Positions 47,558 through 59,500 of a stretch of DNA of 64,000 nucleotides are shown in pieces (within the stretch, counting starts at the first letter, position 1; every line of letters begins with the position of its first letter). This DNA comes from Branchiostoma belcheri (taxonomy: Eukaryota; Chordata; Leptocardii; Amphioxiformes; Branchiostomatidae). A program made the translations under genes and the position numbers. The DNA is taken from the NCBI RefSeq assembly GCF_001625305.1, contig NW_017803909.1, positions 62,001-126,000 on the forward strand, read 5' to 3'. The notes under the pieces are model-generated. The model ran no database searches and was not told the DNA's origin. It worked only from the letters and a program-made list of their open reading frames with translations.

Positions 47558-48701
47558 ACCTGACCTTGAGTCAGATGGACAATGTTGTAAGGGCATGTAA
47601 TAGTCCTGAAACGGGCTCCACGTGCCAGACAACGCTATACATTACAGGCGGGTAAAACAGGCGGACTATATATAGGCTCAGGTTATATAAGGAACAATGT
47701 TGCAAGGGCAAAGCCATTCTGGACAATCACATACATGTATGTGATACACAGTGTCTACAGTTTAGGTGTCCATTGTAAATACGTAAGACTGGACCCGCCC
47801 ACCAAGAATAACACAGACCTTAACTCGATGCACAGACAAAAATTGGATGTTGAACCTCACATTTCTCCAATTCCTGATATTATTGATAAGGAACAATACT
47901 ATAAAATGTACATTTGATGTCTAATGTTGGAACAATGTAGCAGACATTACTTACTGTATCAGCGTATCTTAAGTGCCAAGAATGTAGGAGGATCTCCCAA
48001 GGAATTTCAGGGACAGTGACCCATAATATTTACGTTTGTTGTTCGCCATGACGACGCATACAGACGACCCAGGGAGGACTGATGTGTGTGAAGTGATGAG
48101 GCACATATGGACAGGTGTGTCTTGTCTGAAAACAACTGCATTTATCAATGTACAATCGCGCCTTCCATGTTGTATAGAAAACACTGATCATTCAATTACA
48201 AACCTAGTTAAAATTGCTTCGTCAAATTAAACAGTCCCTCGTATTGGCTGAAATTTAACGGTTGTTGGTTTCTAAATTTCACAAATAAGTTTCTTTATTT
48301 GGGTGTCTCTACAATGACCTAAGTTAATATAATAAGTTACTGCCGATCACCATTTGTTAGATACAGATAAGTTTCGATGGTTTAAATCAAAGTTAGTTTC
48401 TATAGTGATTGGTCGAATAGTGACCACACACTACTGTATAGGTAACGGTATTTATTTGTAAAAAATGGTCTTCGGGCCATCCTCGTTAAATAAAGAGAAG
48501 TTTATATTCACAGTTAATCTGTTTTGTCTGACTTTCAATGTTACATTCATTCTTTCATGGTCACGCTTACTCCGAAATAAAATGAGAATTGCAGACACAT
48601 TTGCAGGAAAAGCAACTTCATTGAATACATGCTTTTCCATTATCCAAATCGTCTTCATTATTTACATATACACATGTTTAAAAGGTGTAACATTTACTTA
48701 C
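47558..48701. other. Scratch 3' UTR and downstream spacer
   Basis: AT-rich without coding signal. The first clear plus-strand AATAAA is at about 48488, which would give a 0.9 kb 3' UTR; its use is not shown. Confidence 0.4.
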
Positions 48702-48852
48702 GTAAGTCTGATCAACAGGTTGTCCCCTTCAAGGTCACGAAAGAGCATTCCAAGAATGTGCTGCACTGAGACATGTTGTCTATACCGTGCCTCCGGGTGA
48801 CATAGTCCGACCGTCCTAGTGTTTACATCCCGCCTTCTGTAGAACATGCCTC
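48702..48852 (-). CDS. Candidate isolated coding exon, function unknown
   Basis: A 151 bp open segment on the minus strand bordered by a good acceptor (TATATTTCAG|GA) and a strong donor (TTAC|GTAAGT). It reads GMFYRRRDVNTRTVG and continues through LCHPEARYRQHVSVQ and LFRDLEGDNLL. I do not recognise the family and find no partner exon in the window. It may be a real exon of an unseen gene, a repeat-derived exon or chance. Confidence 0.25.
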
Positions 48853-49178
48853 CTGAAATATAGGTGTTCAGCAATACGACCAATTAAATTAAATCACGTT
48901 ATTGTCGTAAATTATGATGTCACACTGTGACCTCTAACATTGTACAGACATTGCAGAAATACTTATCGACAGCTTTTTCCAGCATCAGTAAATACGAACG
49001 TCAGTAAATTACATTAACCATCACATTTTTGTAATCGACACTTTTCCTTACGCAAGTGAAGGCATATTTCTCTCCCCTTGCCTGTCATGTTTGCTTTGTT
49101 GAAGCCCATCCTTTATCTTGAATCCCTCCTCTGGAAGTGTATAATGGACTATCCCAGAGGATAAAAAGAAGTGCGAAC

Positions 49179-49389
49179 TTCTCTAAAGCAGGGGATTGAG
49201 TTTTGGCTTGTTTTTTTGGCGTGTTTAAGGCTTTTTTATCGGGCTTTCTTTGTGGCACTGATATCTTTTTTTTTACGTTGGGTTGGCGTAAAAAAAGATA
49301 CCAGTGCAAAAAAAAAGGAAGCATGATTTAAAAAAAGCCTAAAAACACGGCAAAAATTAGCCAAGCCGCAAATCTCTGCTTGGAGAGTA
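49179..49389. mobile_element. Long-TIR foldback element, copy 3 (diverged)
   Basis: TTCTCTAAAGCAG..GGCTTTCTTTG and the mirrored AAAGCCTAAAAACACGG..GCTTGGAGAGTA match the elements at 35071 and 37588, with an expanded A/T-run centre. Confidence 0.7.
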
Positions 49390-49511
49390 AACTTCACCAC
49401 AAGAAGAACTAAATTTGTTTTCCTAATACCTCCGCAAGATATTTCCCCAGAGGGGATCTTGGCTTGCTGTTGAGCGAGCCCACGAGGAAACACGCGAGAC
49501 AACAGGTGGGA

Positions 49512-52500
49512 AACCAAAGTACACTTGGCAGTGAACTTCAAAGCGTCGCGCAGGGGTATCAGATAAGGAGCCTTAAGTATGCTGTCCTCGCTTTGTGATC
49601 ACAACGGCCGCGTGTTGTGTTAGTGAAGTATTCTGTTCGTGTTTAAAAGATCGTCACCTTCCCCGATGTCGCGTGCCCACACCTGACACGAACCATATGT
49701 GGCGGTATAAACCACGCCTCGCTGCAGTGTTGATGTTGATGCGTTGCCATGGCAACAGGACGACATTGCCGTTACTGCCAAGTGCAAGGTCGTGGCGGAC
49801 ACGCCCATGTGACCTTGATTGTCCTTGCCCACGCGTCGGGCCGCCCGCCTGTCAGCCCAGACATCCTCACTCCCAGTCAGACATGAGTCAAACCACATGG
49901 GCTGGGCGGGGATCAAATATGACAGGCCAACAGATAACGTTAACTAGTTTACAGGAATCTTGATATCATTTGAAATCAACAAAACTAGAAGTATCAATGA
50001 TGTCGACTTCGCTAGCTTTCATCAGGAATGCTGCTTAGTCCTCAAGCTCACAAAACTCCCATGCGACTCATTTCATTTGTACATGTCATGAGTATTTCTT
50101 TTAAAATCCATATTGGCAGTCCTACCTTGTTCTATCTATAAACCTTCATCTAGACGAGCTGGGCCATTTTCCCTTTTTTGGTCACCGTGCCCTTACTCCT
50201 GTTCGTTTGCGTGCGGTGAGTCAGATTGCAACCACTTGCTGAATCCGTCACTGGGGATCGGGCCAAGTGCCGAGGAAAGACTAGAGCCGATGTTTCAGTG
50301 TGTGGTGCGGTGTGCGCCGCCCCTGCAGGCCGCCGACAGCAGGTTCTAACTCCGCTTCCAACTAAGGCCATGTTGGTTTGATTATATGGATGGCATCCAC
50401 GCGTGCATGAATTTTCGTTCGTTGAAAAAAAGAAGGTTTTCGACCACATTGTATGTCGTACAAAGCAGCTGCAAAATGAGCAAATTTATGCTTTAAGGCC
50501 ATGTTGATTTGCATCCTCTGGGAACGCCAGACTGATGCGAGCGTGCGAATGCGAATAAAAGAGGTTGCCTTCATAATGAAATCTCGCTGGTTGAAGAAAT
50601 GACTAAACACACATAGTATGGTGTGGCTAGTAATAGACCCTTCTACAACAAAAAGGGTTTGCTACTCTGGGGGGGCTTTCGAGACGCACTCTCTTCAATT
50701 TCTTTTTTTTTTTCTCACATTTTCTTCTTTTTCTTTTTTATACAATGTAGTATAATAGGAGTTGATTTTTTTGCATTCTACGATTTCCAATATTTTTTAC
50801 GGCATGATATTTGCCCATTTTGGCGCCGATTTGTACGGTTTACAGTATGGTCGAAAACTTTTTTTAAGTCATCTCATGACATCCATATAATCAAATCAAC
50901 GAGGCCTAATATGCAGCAGGAGAAACCTGTTTGCAGCCACCCCCGGTGTCACCGCAAACTGTACAGGCTCCACAAATATTTGGCGGGAACACACCGCCGG
51001 GTTCGAGGCAGGGTGCGGAATTCTTGGCCGGGACTGAGAAAAGACAACATTGAAAACGGCGTGTCATCAAGTAGCTAGTTTATAAAACCTTCACTTTGTT
51101 TTGTAAAAAAGACTCGGCTTGTTAGCTGCTTTGTTTCAGTTCAAGAGGAAAACTTAACATCAATGTATTCTTTTGAAAATGCTCATCTACTCAGTAATTC
51201 TGTGCAATGATTAGTGGATACTCCCAGTCTCAGTGTTCTACTTAACTGACTACTTGACCTGGCTCATGAAGAAAGGAAAATGACGTTAAGCAGATGTAGG
51301 GTTCTGTCATGTCTCAGTGTTTTACGCGTTTTGTGGCACATGGGAGAAGGCAGAAGACAACAACATGCACTGGTGAATAGATGCACTAAATGCCACAACA
51401 CGAGCGTTAAAGTAAAAGCCCGAGACTGACTCGAATCCTACATCTGCTTGAAGATCAAAAGAGCACGCCCAAGAGATGTACAGTAAGGTTACATCACTCA
51501 AGAAGCACTTTGTCCTTGACCACAAAACAGACTACAAAGGTTTGCAAACGGAAATAGAGGAGATTCAATCAATCAATCAATCAATCAAATGGTTTATTTG
51601 TAAAAACAAAACCTTGTAGCCATCAGCTAAATTGTGTCTTGCTGTACAATTTTGATTTTTGACATGTCTGGCATAACACACTAAAATTACTAGTTACTCA
51701 ATAAAATCCATATCATTATACATTGACATACTTAAAAACAACAGATACAATTTTAACATTAAAACTAACAATTACAAACATATATTAAGTACTTACACAA
51801 AAATATACAAAATAACTGAGACTAGAGGACAGACTAACCTCCCTAGAAATATGATACACATTATTTGGAGGAATTGTTCAATATGCGAACCAGGTATGGT
51901 ACTGGAGAGTTCTTATATCTGTTGGTTCTGTACTTAGTAGCTTTTAGCTTTTCAGAGTTCCTTGTGAGTCTTCCTGAGAGTTCACCCACCTTAGGAGGTA
52001 GGAGATCAGGGTTCAGTTTTGTAGCAAATTTAAGACATAGGTCCTCTCTTCTGTCCTTCAATGACTTGAGTCCTGTCAACTGCAGGGCTGCGTCGTAGGA
52101 GCTGTATTGTCCTTTAAGGATTGTGCGCAGAGCTCTCTTCTGAACATGCTCCAATCTTGTGATCTGTTTGCACGTGAGTCCAGGATTCCATACAGGAACA
52201 CAGTATTCAACCACAGGTCTGACAAATGACGTATAGACCAGAAGTAAGTCCTGCACTGATACATGGAAGTTTCCCAATCGCCTTAACAGAAAAAGACGGC
52301 TGTTTGCTTTTGAAAGCATCCCTGATACATTAGCTTCCCATTTCAGATCAGACTGTAGTAATACCCCCAGCAGGCGTGCGACAGCCACAATCTCCAGTTC
52401 TTTCCCGTTGATGGTTAGGACCATAGGTGGGGTGGGCGAGTCATAAAGCAGAAGGTCATGACTTTGCACTTGTCTGCATTGAGAAGCATGAAGTTTTGTT

Positions 52501-53546
52501 CTGACCATTGGCTGAATTTCGTCAGCTCCTCTTGCATTACGGACGGTTGTAGGTAGTGTCTCGATTCAGCCATTGATAAATCATCTACAAACTTCCATTC
52601 TGAGATTGAGCACAGCTGAATCACCTGATAGGATCAGTGTACTGATCTTGCACGGTGGTTTGTGCTGTGCAATGACTAATCATCTAATGATCACTAATTT
52701 GAAAACCAACACGGGAAGGGAGACTGGCTACGTACGAAATTTCAAAATATCAAGGACCTAAAACTCAAGTCTGTTACATACACATATCTGAGAACACGTC
52801 GTCCACACTAGGCCTACCGTCACTCATTTGGCTATTATATTGTAATGTATATTTAGTTACATCTTTATGATGATTATTGTGCAACTGGAGCTGCCCTTCA
52901 TTTCTTCTTTCCTTCTTTCCATCCTCCCATCCTCCATTGAAGCTTCACTGTATACAATATGGTATAAGAGGCAAAGTACGAATTACTGCATTTATCTTAT
53001 CGCTGTTACATCATTTTGCTTCAGAAATGAAAGAACGGTTCTTCTGACAGTGTCGTTGTGTCTGCCACTTGTTCCAGAGTAGGCAGGGAAGAAATAGGAG
53101 TAGCGAACCCGGGCCAGTAATGGCGGGATTCCAGGCTAGCACAGGAAAGCCTCAATGATGTCGATCTAACTAGTTCATGCCACACTAATTCAGGTCACAG
53201 AAAGGCGGCTCTCCCTTTACCCACATATGATGTACAGGCCTACCTCACTGGCGGAACGATGGCGTCTGACTTTGATGCTTCAAGTTGAAACAATCCGGGA
53301 CTGGGCAGCCTTTCTGAGTCCCAGCAGGCCCAGATGGTCACACTTAACAACTTATCTCTTTATTTGTAGGTTGACCTTATCACACACAACCCAGTGAGTC
53401 TGGGTAAAAAAAAGGTGAAAAATTGGAGCCTACAGTTTAAGATTATCATCAAGATAAGGAGGAGGCGAGCAGGAAATTACCCATTCTATCTCCATACGTA
53501 GAAACAAACAAACCAATAAGAAAACTGACAGTTACATCGTGATAAC
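49512..53546. repeat. 3 kb duplicated block, copy A, carrying a LINE insertion
   Basis: It aligns with 53567-56552 along its whole length once the insertion 51566-52601 is removed. It starts AACCAAAGTACACTTGG and ends ATCGTGATAAC directly at the N gap. Divergence is uneven: near identity at 49512-49983, 50199-50345, about 50930-51070 and 53116-53546, with many indels between. I recognise no gene in it. Confidence 0.88.
51566..52601 (-). mobile_element. LINE fragment (CR1/L2-like) with target-site duplication, absent from the other copy
   Basis: A 1,036 bp insertion flanked by GAGATT at 51560-51565 and 52602-52607; copy B has one GAGATT at this point. The 3' end on the minus strand is a (GATT)n tract next to the left duplication. 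The minus-strand frame begins with reverse transcriptase box KFVDDLSMAES, then QWSEQNFMLLNADKCKVM. A frameshift near 52430 leads into ORF 52508-51861 with LLGVLLQSDLKWEANV, TSFVRPVVEYCVPVWNPGL and RLEHVQKRALRTIL. It is 5'-truncated and non-functional. Clade by motif style only. Confidence 0.88.
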
Positions 53547-53566
53547 NNNNNNNNNNNNNNNNNNNN
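53547..53566. other. Assembly gap (20 n)
   Basis: Twenty unresolved bases exactly between the end of copy A and the start of copy B of the 3 kb duplicated block. Confidence 0.98.
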
Positions 53567-56552
53567 AACCAAAGTACACTTGGCAGTGAACTTCAAAGCG
53601 TCGCGCAGGGGTATCAGATAAGGAGCCTTAAGTATGCTGTCCTCGCTTTGTGATCACAACGGCCGCGTGTTGTGTTAGTGAAGTATTCTGTTCGTGTTTA
53701 AAAGATCGTCACCTTCCCCGATGTCGCGTGCCCACACCTGACACGAACCATATGTGGCGGTATAAACCACGCCTCGCTGCAGTGTTGATGTTGATGCGTT
53801 GCCATGGCAACAGGACGACATTGCCGTTACTGCCAAGTGCAAGGTCGTGGTGGACACGCCCATGTGACCTTGATTGTCCTTGCCCACGCGTCGGGCGCCC
53901 GCCTGTCAGCCCAGACATCCTCACTCCCAGTCAGACATGAGTCAAACCACATGGGCTGGGCGGGGATCAAATATGACAGGCCAACAGATAACGTTAACTA
54001 GTTTACAGGAATCTTGATATCATTTGAAATCAACAAAATTAGAGGTATCAATGATGTCGACTTCGCTTTCATCAGGAATGCTGCGCAGTCCTCAAGCTCA
54101 CAAAACTTCCATGCGACCATTTCATTTGTACATGAGTATTTCTTTTAAAATCCATATTGGCAGTCCTACCTTGTTCTATCTATAAACCTTCATCTAGACG
54201 AGCTGGGCCATTTTTCCTTTTTTGGTCACTGTGCTCTTACTCCTGTTCGTTTGCGTGCGGTGAGTCAGATTGCAACCACTTGCTGAATCCGTCACTGGGG
54301 ATCGGGCCAAGTGCCGAGGAAAGACTAGAGCCGATGTTTCAGTGTGTGGTGCGGTGTGCACCGCCCCTGCAGGCCGCCGACAGCAGGTTCTAACTCTACT
54401 TCCAACTAAGGCCATGTTGGTTTGATTATATGGATGACATCCACCCGTGCAGGAATTTTCGTTCGTTGAAAAAAATAAGGTTTTCGACTATAAGGCAGCT
54501 GCAAAATGAGCAAATATATGCTGGAAGGCCATGTTGATTTGATTGTATAGATGGCATCCTCTGGGAACCCCAGACTGATGCGAGCGTGCGAATGCGAATA
54601 AAAGAGGTTGCCTTCATAATGAAATCTCGCTGGTTGAAGAAATGACTAAACACACATAGTATGGTGTGGCGAATAATAGACTGAGTAATAGACCCTTCTA
54701 CAACAAAAAGGGTTTGCTACTCTGGGGGGCTTTCGAGACGCACTCTCTTCATTTTCTTTTTCTTTCTCACACTTTCGTCTTTTTCTATATACAATGTAGT
54801 ATAACAGGAGTTGATTTTTTTGCATTCTACGATTTCCAATATTTTTCACGGCATGATATTTGCCCATTTTGGCGCCGATTTGTACGGTTTACAATATGGT
54901 CGAAAACTTTTTTTTTTTTGGAAAAGTCATGTCATGACATCCATATCATCAAATCAACGAGGCCTAATATGCAGCAGGAGAAACCTGTTTGCAGCCACCC
55001 CCGGTGTCACCGCAAACTGTACAGGCTCCACAAATATTTGGCGGGAACACACCGCCGGGTTCGAGGCAGGGTGCGGAATTCTTGGCCGGGACTGAGAAAA
55101 GACAACATTGAAAACGGTGTGTCATCAAGTAGCTAGTCCATAAAACCTTCACGTTTTTTTGTAAAAAAAGCCTCGGCTTGTTAGCTGCTTTGTTTCGGTT
55201 CAAGAGGAAAGCATCGATGTGTCCTTTTGAATATACTCATCTACTCTGTAATTTAGGCTGTGCAATGATTAGTGAATAGAGTACTTACAGTCCCAGCGTT
55301 CTACTTAACTGACTACTTGACCTGGCTAGTAAAGAAAGGAAAATGACGTTAAGCAGATGTATGGTTCTGTCATGTCTCAGTGTTTTACGCGTGTTTTGTG
55401 GTACACAGGAGAAAACAGAAGAGTACAACAACATGCACGGCAGAATAGATGCACTACGACCCCTGCACTACGACTAAATGCCACAACACAAGCGTAAAAG
55501 TAAACCCCGAGACTGAATCGAATCCTCCATCTGCTTGAAGATCAAAAGACCACGCCCAAAAGATGTACAGTAAGGTTACATCACTCAAGAAGCACTTTGT
55601 CCTTGACCACAAGACAGACTACAAAGGTTTGCAAACGGAAATAGAGGAGATTGAGCACAGCTGAATCACCTGATAGGATCAGTGTACTGATCTTGTACGG
55701 TGGTTTGTGCCGTGCAATGACTAATGATCACTAATTTGAAAACCAACACGGGAAGGGAGAGTGGCTACGTAAGAAAAGGACCTAAAATCAAACTGCATTA
55801 CATACATATATTTGAGAACACCTATATAATATCTTCCAAACCTACCGTCACTCATTTGGCTATCGTAAATTAATTATAGTCACATCTTAATGATGGTCAT
55901 TGGTCAAATGGTAATGCCCTCCATTCCTTTCTTGGTCATTCTTTTTCCCGTCCTTCCATACTGCATTTATGTGGAATTGCTGATATTCTCTGTCATCACT
56001 ACTATCATCTACGTTATTTTGCTTATGGAAGAACGTTTCGTCTGACAGTGTCACTGTGTCTAGTCTGCCACTTGTTACTGCAGAGTAGGCCGGGAAGCAC
56101 TCAGAGGACCGAACCCGGGCTAGTAATGGCGGGATTCCAGGCTAGCACAGGAAAGCCTCAATGATGTCGATCTAACTAGTTCATGCCACACTAATTCAGG
56201 TCACAGAAAGGCGGCTCTCCCTTTACCCACATATGATGTACAGGCCTACCTCACTGGCGGAACGATGGCGTCTGACTTTGATGCTTCAAGTTGAAACAAT
56301 CCGGGACTGGGCAGCCTTTCTGAGTCCCAGCAGGCACAGATGGTCACACTTAACAACATATCTCTTTATTTGTAGGTTGACCTTATCACACACAACCCAG
56401 TGAGTCTGGGTAAAAAAAAGGTGAAAAATTGGAGCCTACAGTTTAAGATTATCATCAAGATAAGGAGGAGGCGAGCAGGAAATTACCCATTCTATCTCCA
56501 TACGTAGAAACAAACAAACCAATAAGAAAACTGACAGTTACATCGTGATAAC
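53567..56552. repeat. 3 kb duplicated block, copy B, empty LINE site
   Basis: Pairs with 49512-53546. The uninterrupted junction GAGGAGATTGAGCAC near 55645-55660 is the pre-insertion site of the LINE in copy A. It runs past the copied part into unique sequence at 56553. Confidence 0.88.
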
Positions 56553-59500
56553 TCTAGCTGTTCTTTCTTTTCTTCTCGACCCATTGTTAGGAGGTGCGTG
56601 TATTGCCGTGTAAGTAGTTTTGTGTCATGAAAACGAAAATGGTCAGAATAACACAACAAACGATAAGTCTGACCAAAAAAAAAGAAAGAAGATGAAATTC
56701 AATGAGAGTACTGGAACTAACGCACGCACGATAGCACCAATACGCACCCATCACCCCCTTTTACGTGACCAAGGTTAGGTTCTAATACTGCCCACATTGC
56801 CTTTTACAGAGAATCTGGCTTCACTTTAGTTCTCCCATCTGTTCCTTGAGGCGATTGGATATCGTGCTTCTGGTCAGGACGGGCCAGTGAGCTAGGCCCC
56901 GTCTGAGGTAGACTCCAAGTGTCGACAACATTCAAATGAAGATTAAGAAAGATATATCATTGTCATAACAAAGATGGAATTGAATTTCCAATTATTAGTG
57001 TTACAAAAATAGATTTATAGTTATAGTTTTGTTTGTGCTGTCGGAAGAGAGACACGAACCATACGAATGTCAACTTGGAAACAGAGGAGATTCCTGATTT
57101 TTTTTTCATTCCTCCGTGTTTCTGGTAGTCTTGAAATCATCGAAGTTCAGCTTGTAGACTAGCCTCACAGAACACAAAGTAGCAGCAGCATATGCTGGCC
57201 AGTATAAGTATATTGTTGTACTGTCGTGCTGTTCATGACCCATTCATGGTTTTCATGTAGGTTCGGTGTTACAAGATGGGCGGTTTCAGTGGGCCGTTGG
57301 GGAGTGTCTGTCATCCGGGCTACATCTGTCACCATGGCAACGGCTATCAGGCCTTAGGTCTACATTCTTGTAAACTCCAGGTTTTGGCACCCGGTTGTCC
57401 TGGTGAACTAGACTGCGCCAAGTATCACGTCTTCTCTTACATTTGGAGATGTAATGTTATGATATAAATAGGATAAACTTTGGTGTGGAAAATTAGCTCT
57501 CAAAGTGATGATGGGGGGAAACTCTGGTCAAAAGTATTTCAGGATATACTTTAATGACAATCTAAACTTTTCGACTAACTTTGTAAGCGACCTTGACCAC
57601 GACTGTTATTCTGTCCCGCCGCTGTACAGCAGGACCACATTCCCGTAACGTGACGGCATCGGCCCCAGTTTCTCACCCTCTTCCATCCGTCAATCGGTCC
57701 TTTGTTTTTAGGAAACTCAACCTCAAGCAGACCTCAAGCTGGTCCAAATTTTCCCAATTACATTTGGTCCCCAGCGGAATTTCCATAAACACCAGGAAGT
57801 CCTGTTTATGCGTTGATCTTTAGACAAGCTTATAAGGTTCTGTATGTCTAGAGTTAGCGGGGTTTTTCTTCAGCTTTTCTTTCTGGAGAAAACAAGGCTC
57901 GGTGTCTGTGACCTTGCCGTCAAGGTCGTACGTGTGAGCTCGTGTGCGTGCAGAAGGGTGGGGCAAAGACTTTGCCGCGTAGCTTCAGATTCTGACCCGT
58001 ACATTCCTCCTACAGAAGCCATAAGGCTTTGCCGCGTAGCTTCAGATTCTGACCCGTACATTCCTCCTACAGAAGCCATAAGGCCTTACTCTAAACTCGC
58101 AGTCGTTTTTCTGTCAGAATCTCGCCTGTAAAAGTCTTCATTAAAACAGAAAGCTCGCTGCCACCGAGACATGACGATAAGCACTACCAAATTAGCCCAC
58201 CAGGCGTATTTTCCATCCATGCACAATAATAAATCTCGCAATGCGTTTGATCTAATTTTGCCCTCGCTGCGCTCTGCAGGCCCGAATATGGAGGCGCGAG
58301 CAAGTGGCCAAGCAAGTGGTCTGATTTTGGAAAGCCAACAAGTAGTTGGTTGGGTGTTGGGTTACGGGAGGAACGCCAGATGCGTGATTAGAGGGGACAG
58401 CGTGGCCCGCCTCCATATTTGGTGAGGCAGGACAGCGGCCGGGGAGTGCGGTTTCTCTCTGTATCCCCTTTTCTAAAGTCGTCTGCGCCCCTTGATATGA
58501 TCGTGCAACTGGCACAAACCGAACCAACTCGTCTGTCAAGGTCACAGAAATGTGTCACTGACATGTGGCCGTGACGTAATCCTTCGTTGCAAATTGTAAC
58601 AGGAAGTTGAAAAGGCCAATGTCAGGAATAAGAAGAGTGATAAGTTGTAATGCAAAAAGACCTAAGCATTGAAAGATATCAGACACATTAGTTCGTGTGA
58701 TGAAATGGAAATCATGGAGTCAAAGGACCGATAACCAAACCCTAGCTTCTCGAGCAAATGCAAATCGTCAACAAGTCCGTTTACATACAAAGCCTGAGGT
58801 GCACATTCTCACTGATTTCTCAGTTGCAGGTTTTCGAGCGTATCAACTATATATTTTTTTCGAGAAAGCTTTTACTGGGTAAATATGACTTTGAAACTTT
58901 CCTGCTACGTTGTCCGTAAGCTTGTTAGCCATTTCATATATCAGATCTATAAAACTGACAGTCATTCGCACAAACTTGAATCGTATCTTTACTGATAATT
59001 CACCCTCGCTACGTTACAGTGTGTCTTTGTGGAGGGTCAGGCCAATGTATGTGTGTTACATTGGTTAGATAACGCGTACATTCCTACACTGTATTCCGTT
59101 TCACAACACTAGCCAGCGCGTAACAAGTTGCAACTGGATTGCCGCCAAATATTTGCTGAGTGGGCGTTGTGGATACAGTTCTCCAGCGGTCGTCACCCTT
59201 CCAGTGAACTTTGATAAACATGAACCATTTTTTTCAAGTTTGTGTACTAGTTGACACACAGATCTCTCTGCGACTTTGTAATGTTAAATTTAATGGCAAT
59301 TTAGACCGGTTTCATTAAATCAACAATAATAGGGAGGGGGAAATTTAGATTCTATACGTATATCCATATACCTCTGACATTTAGATATACTGCGAAACGT
59401 ATATTTCTTTTACCTTTTTACCGTCTAGCCCCCTCCCTCAGTTTGTTTTTCTATACCTTACTGGCCTAGCCACTAAACCGGTAGCAACTTTATTTTGGTG

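Noticed and set aside
50623-51078. 151 aa plus-strand ORF, matched at 54666-55136
   Set aside because: It runs through poly-T tracts and differs by indels between the two copies; its presence in both only reflects the duplicated block.
54964-55203. VCGD motif on the minus strand suggesting a nuclear receptor zinc finger
   Set aside because: Only VCGD matches; the following HYGV and CEGCKGFF signature and the correct cysteine spacing are absent.
58252-58545. 97 aa minus-strand ORF
   Set aside because: It overlaps a loose inverted repeat and has no recognisable domain.
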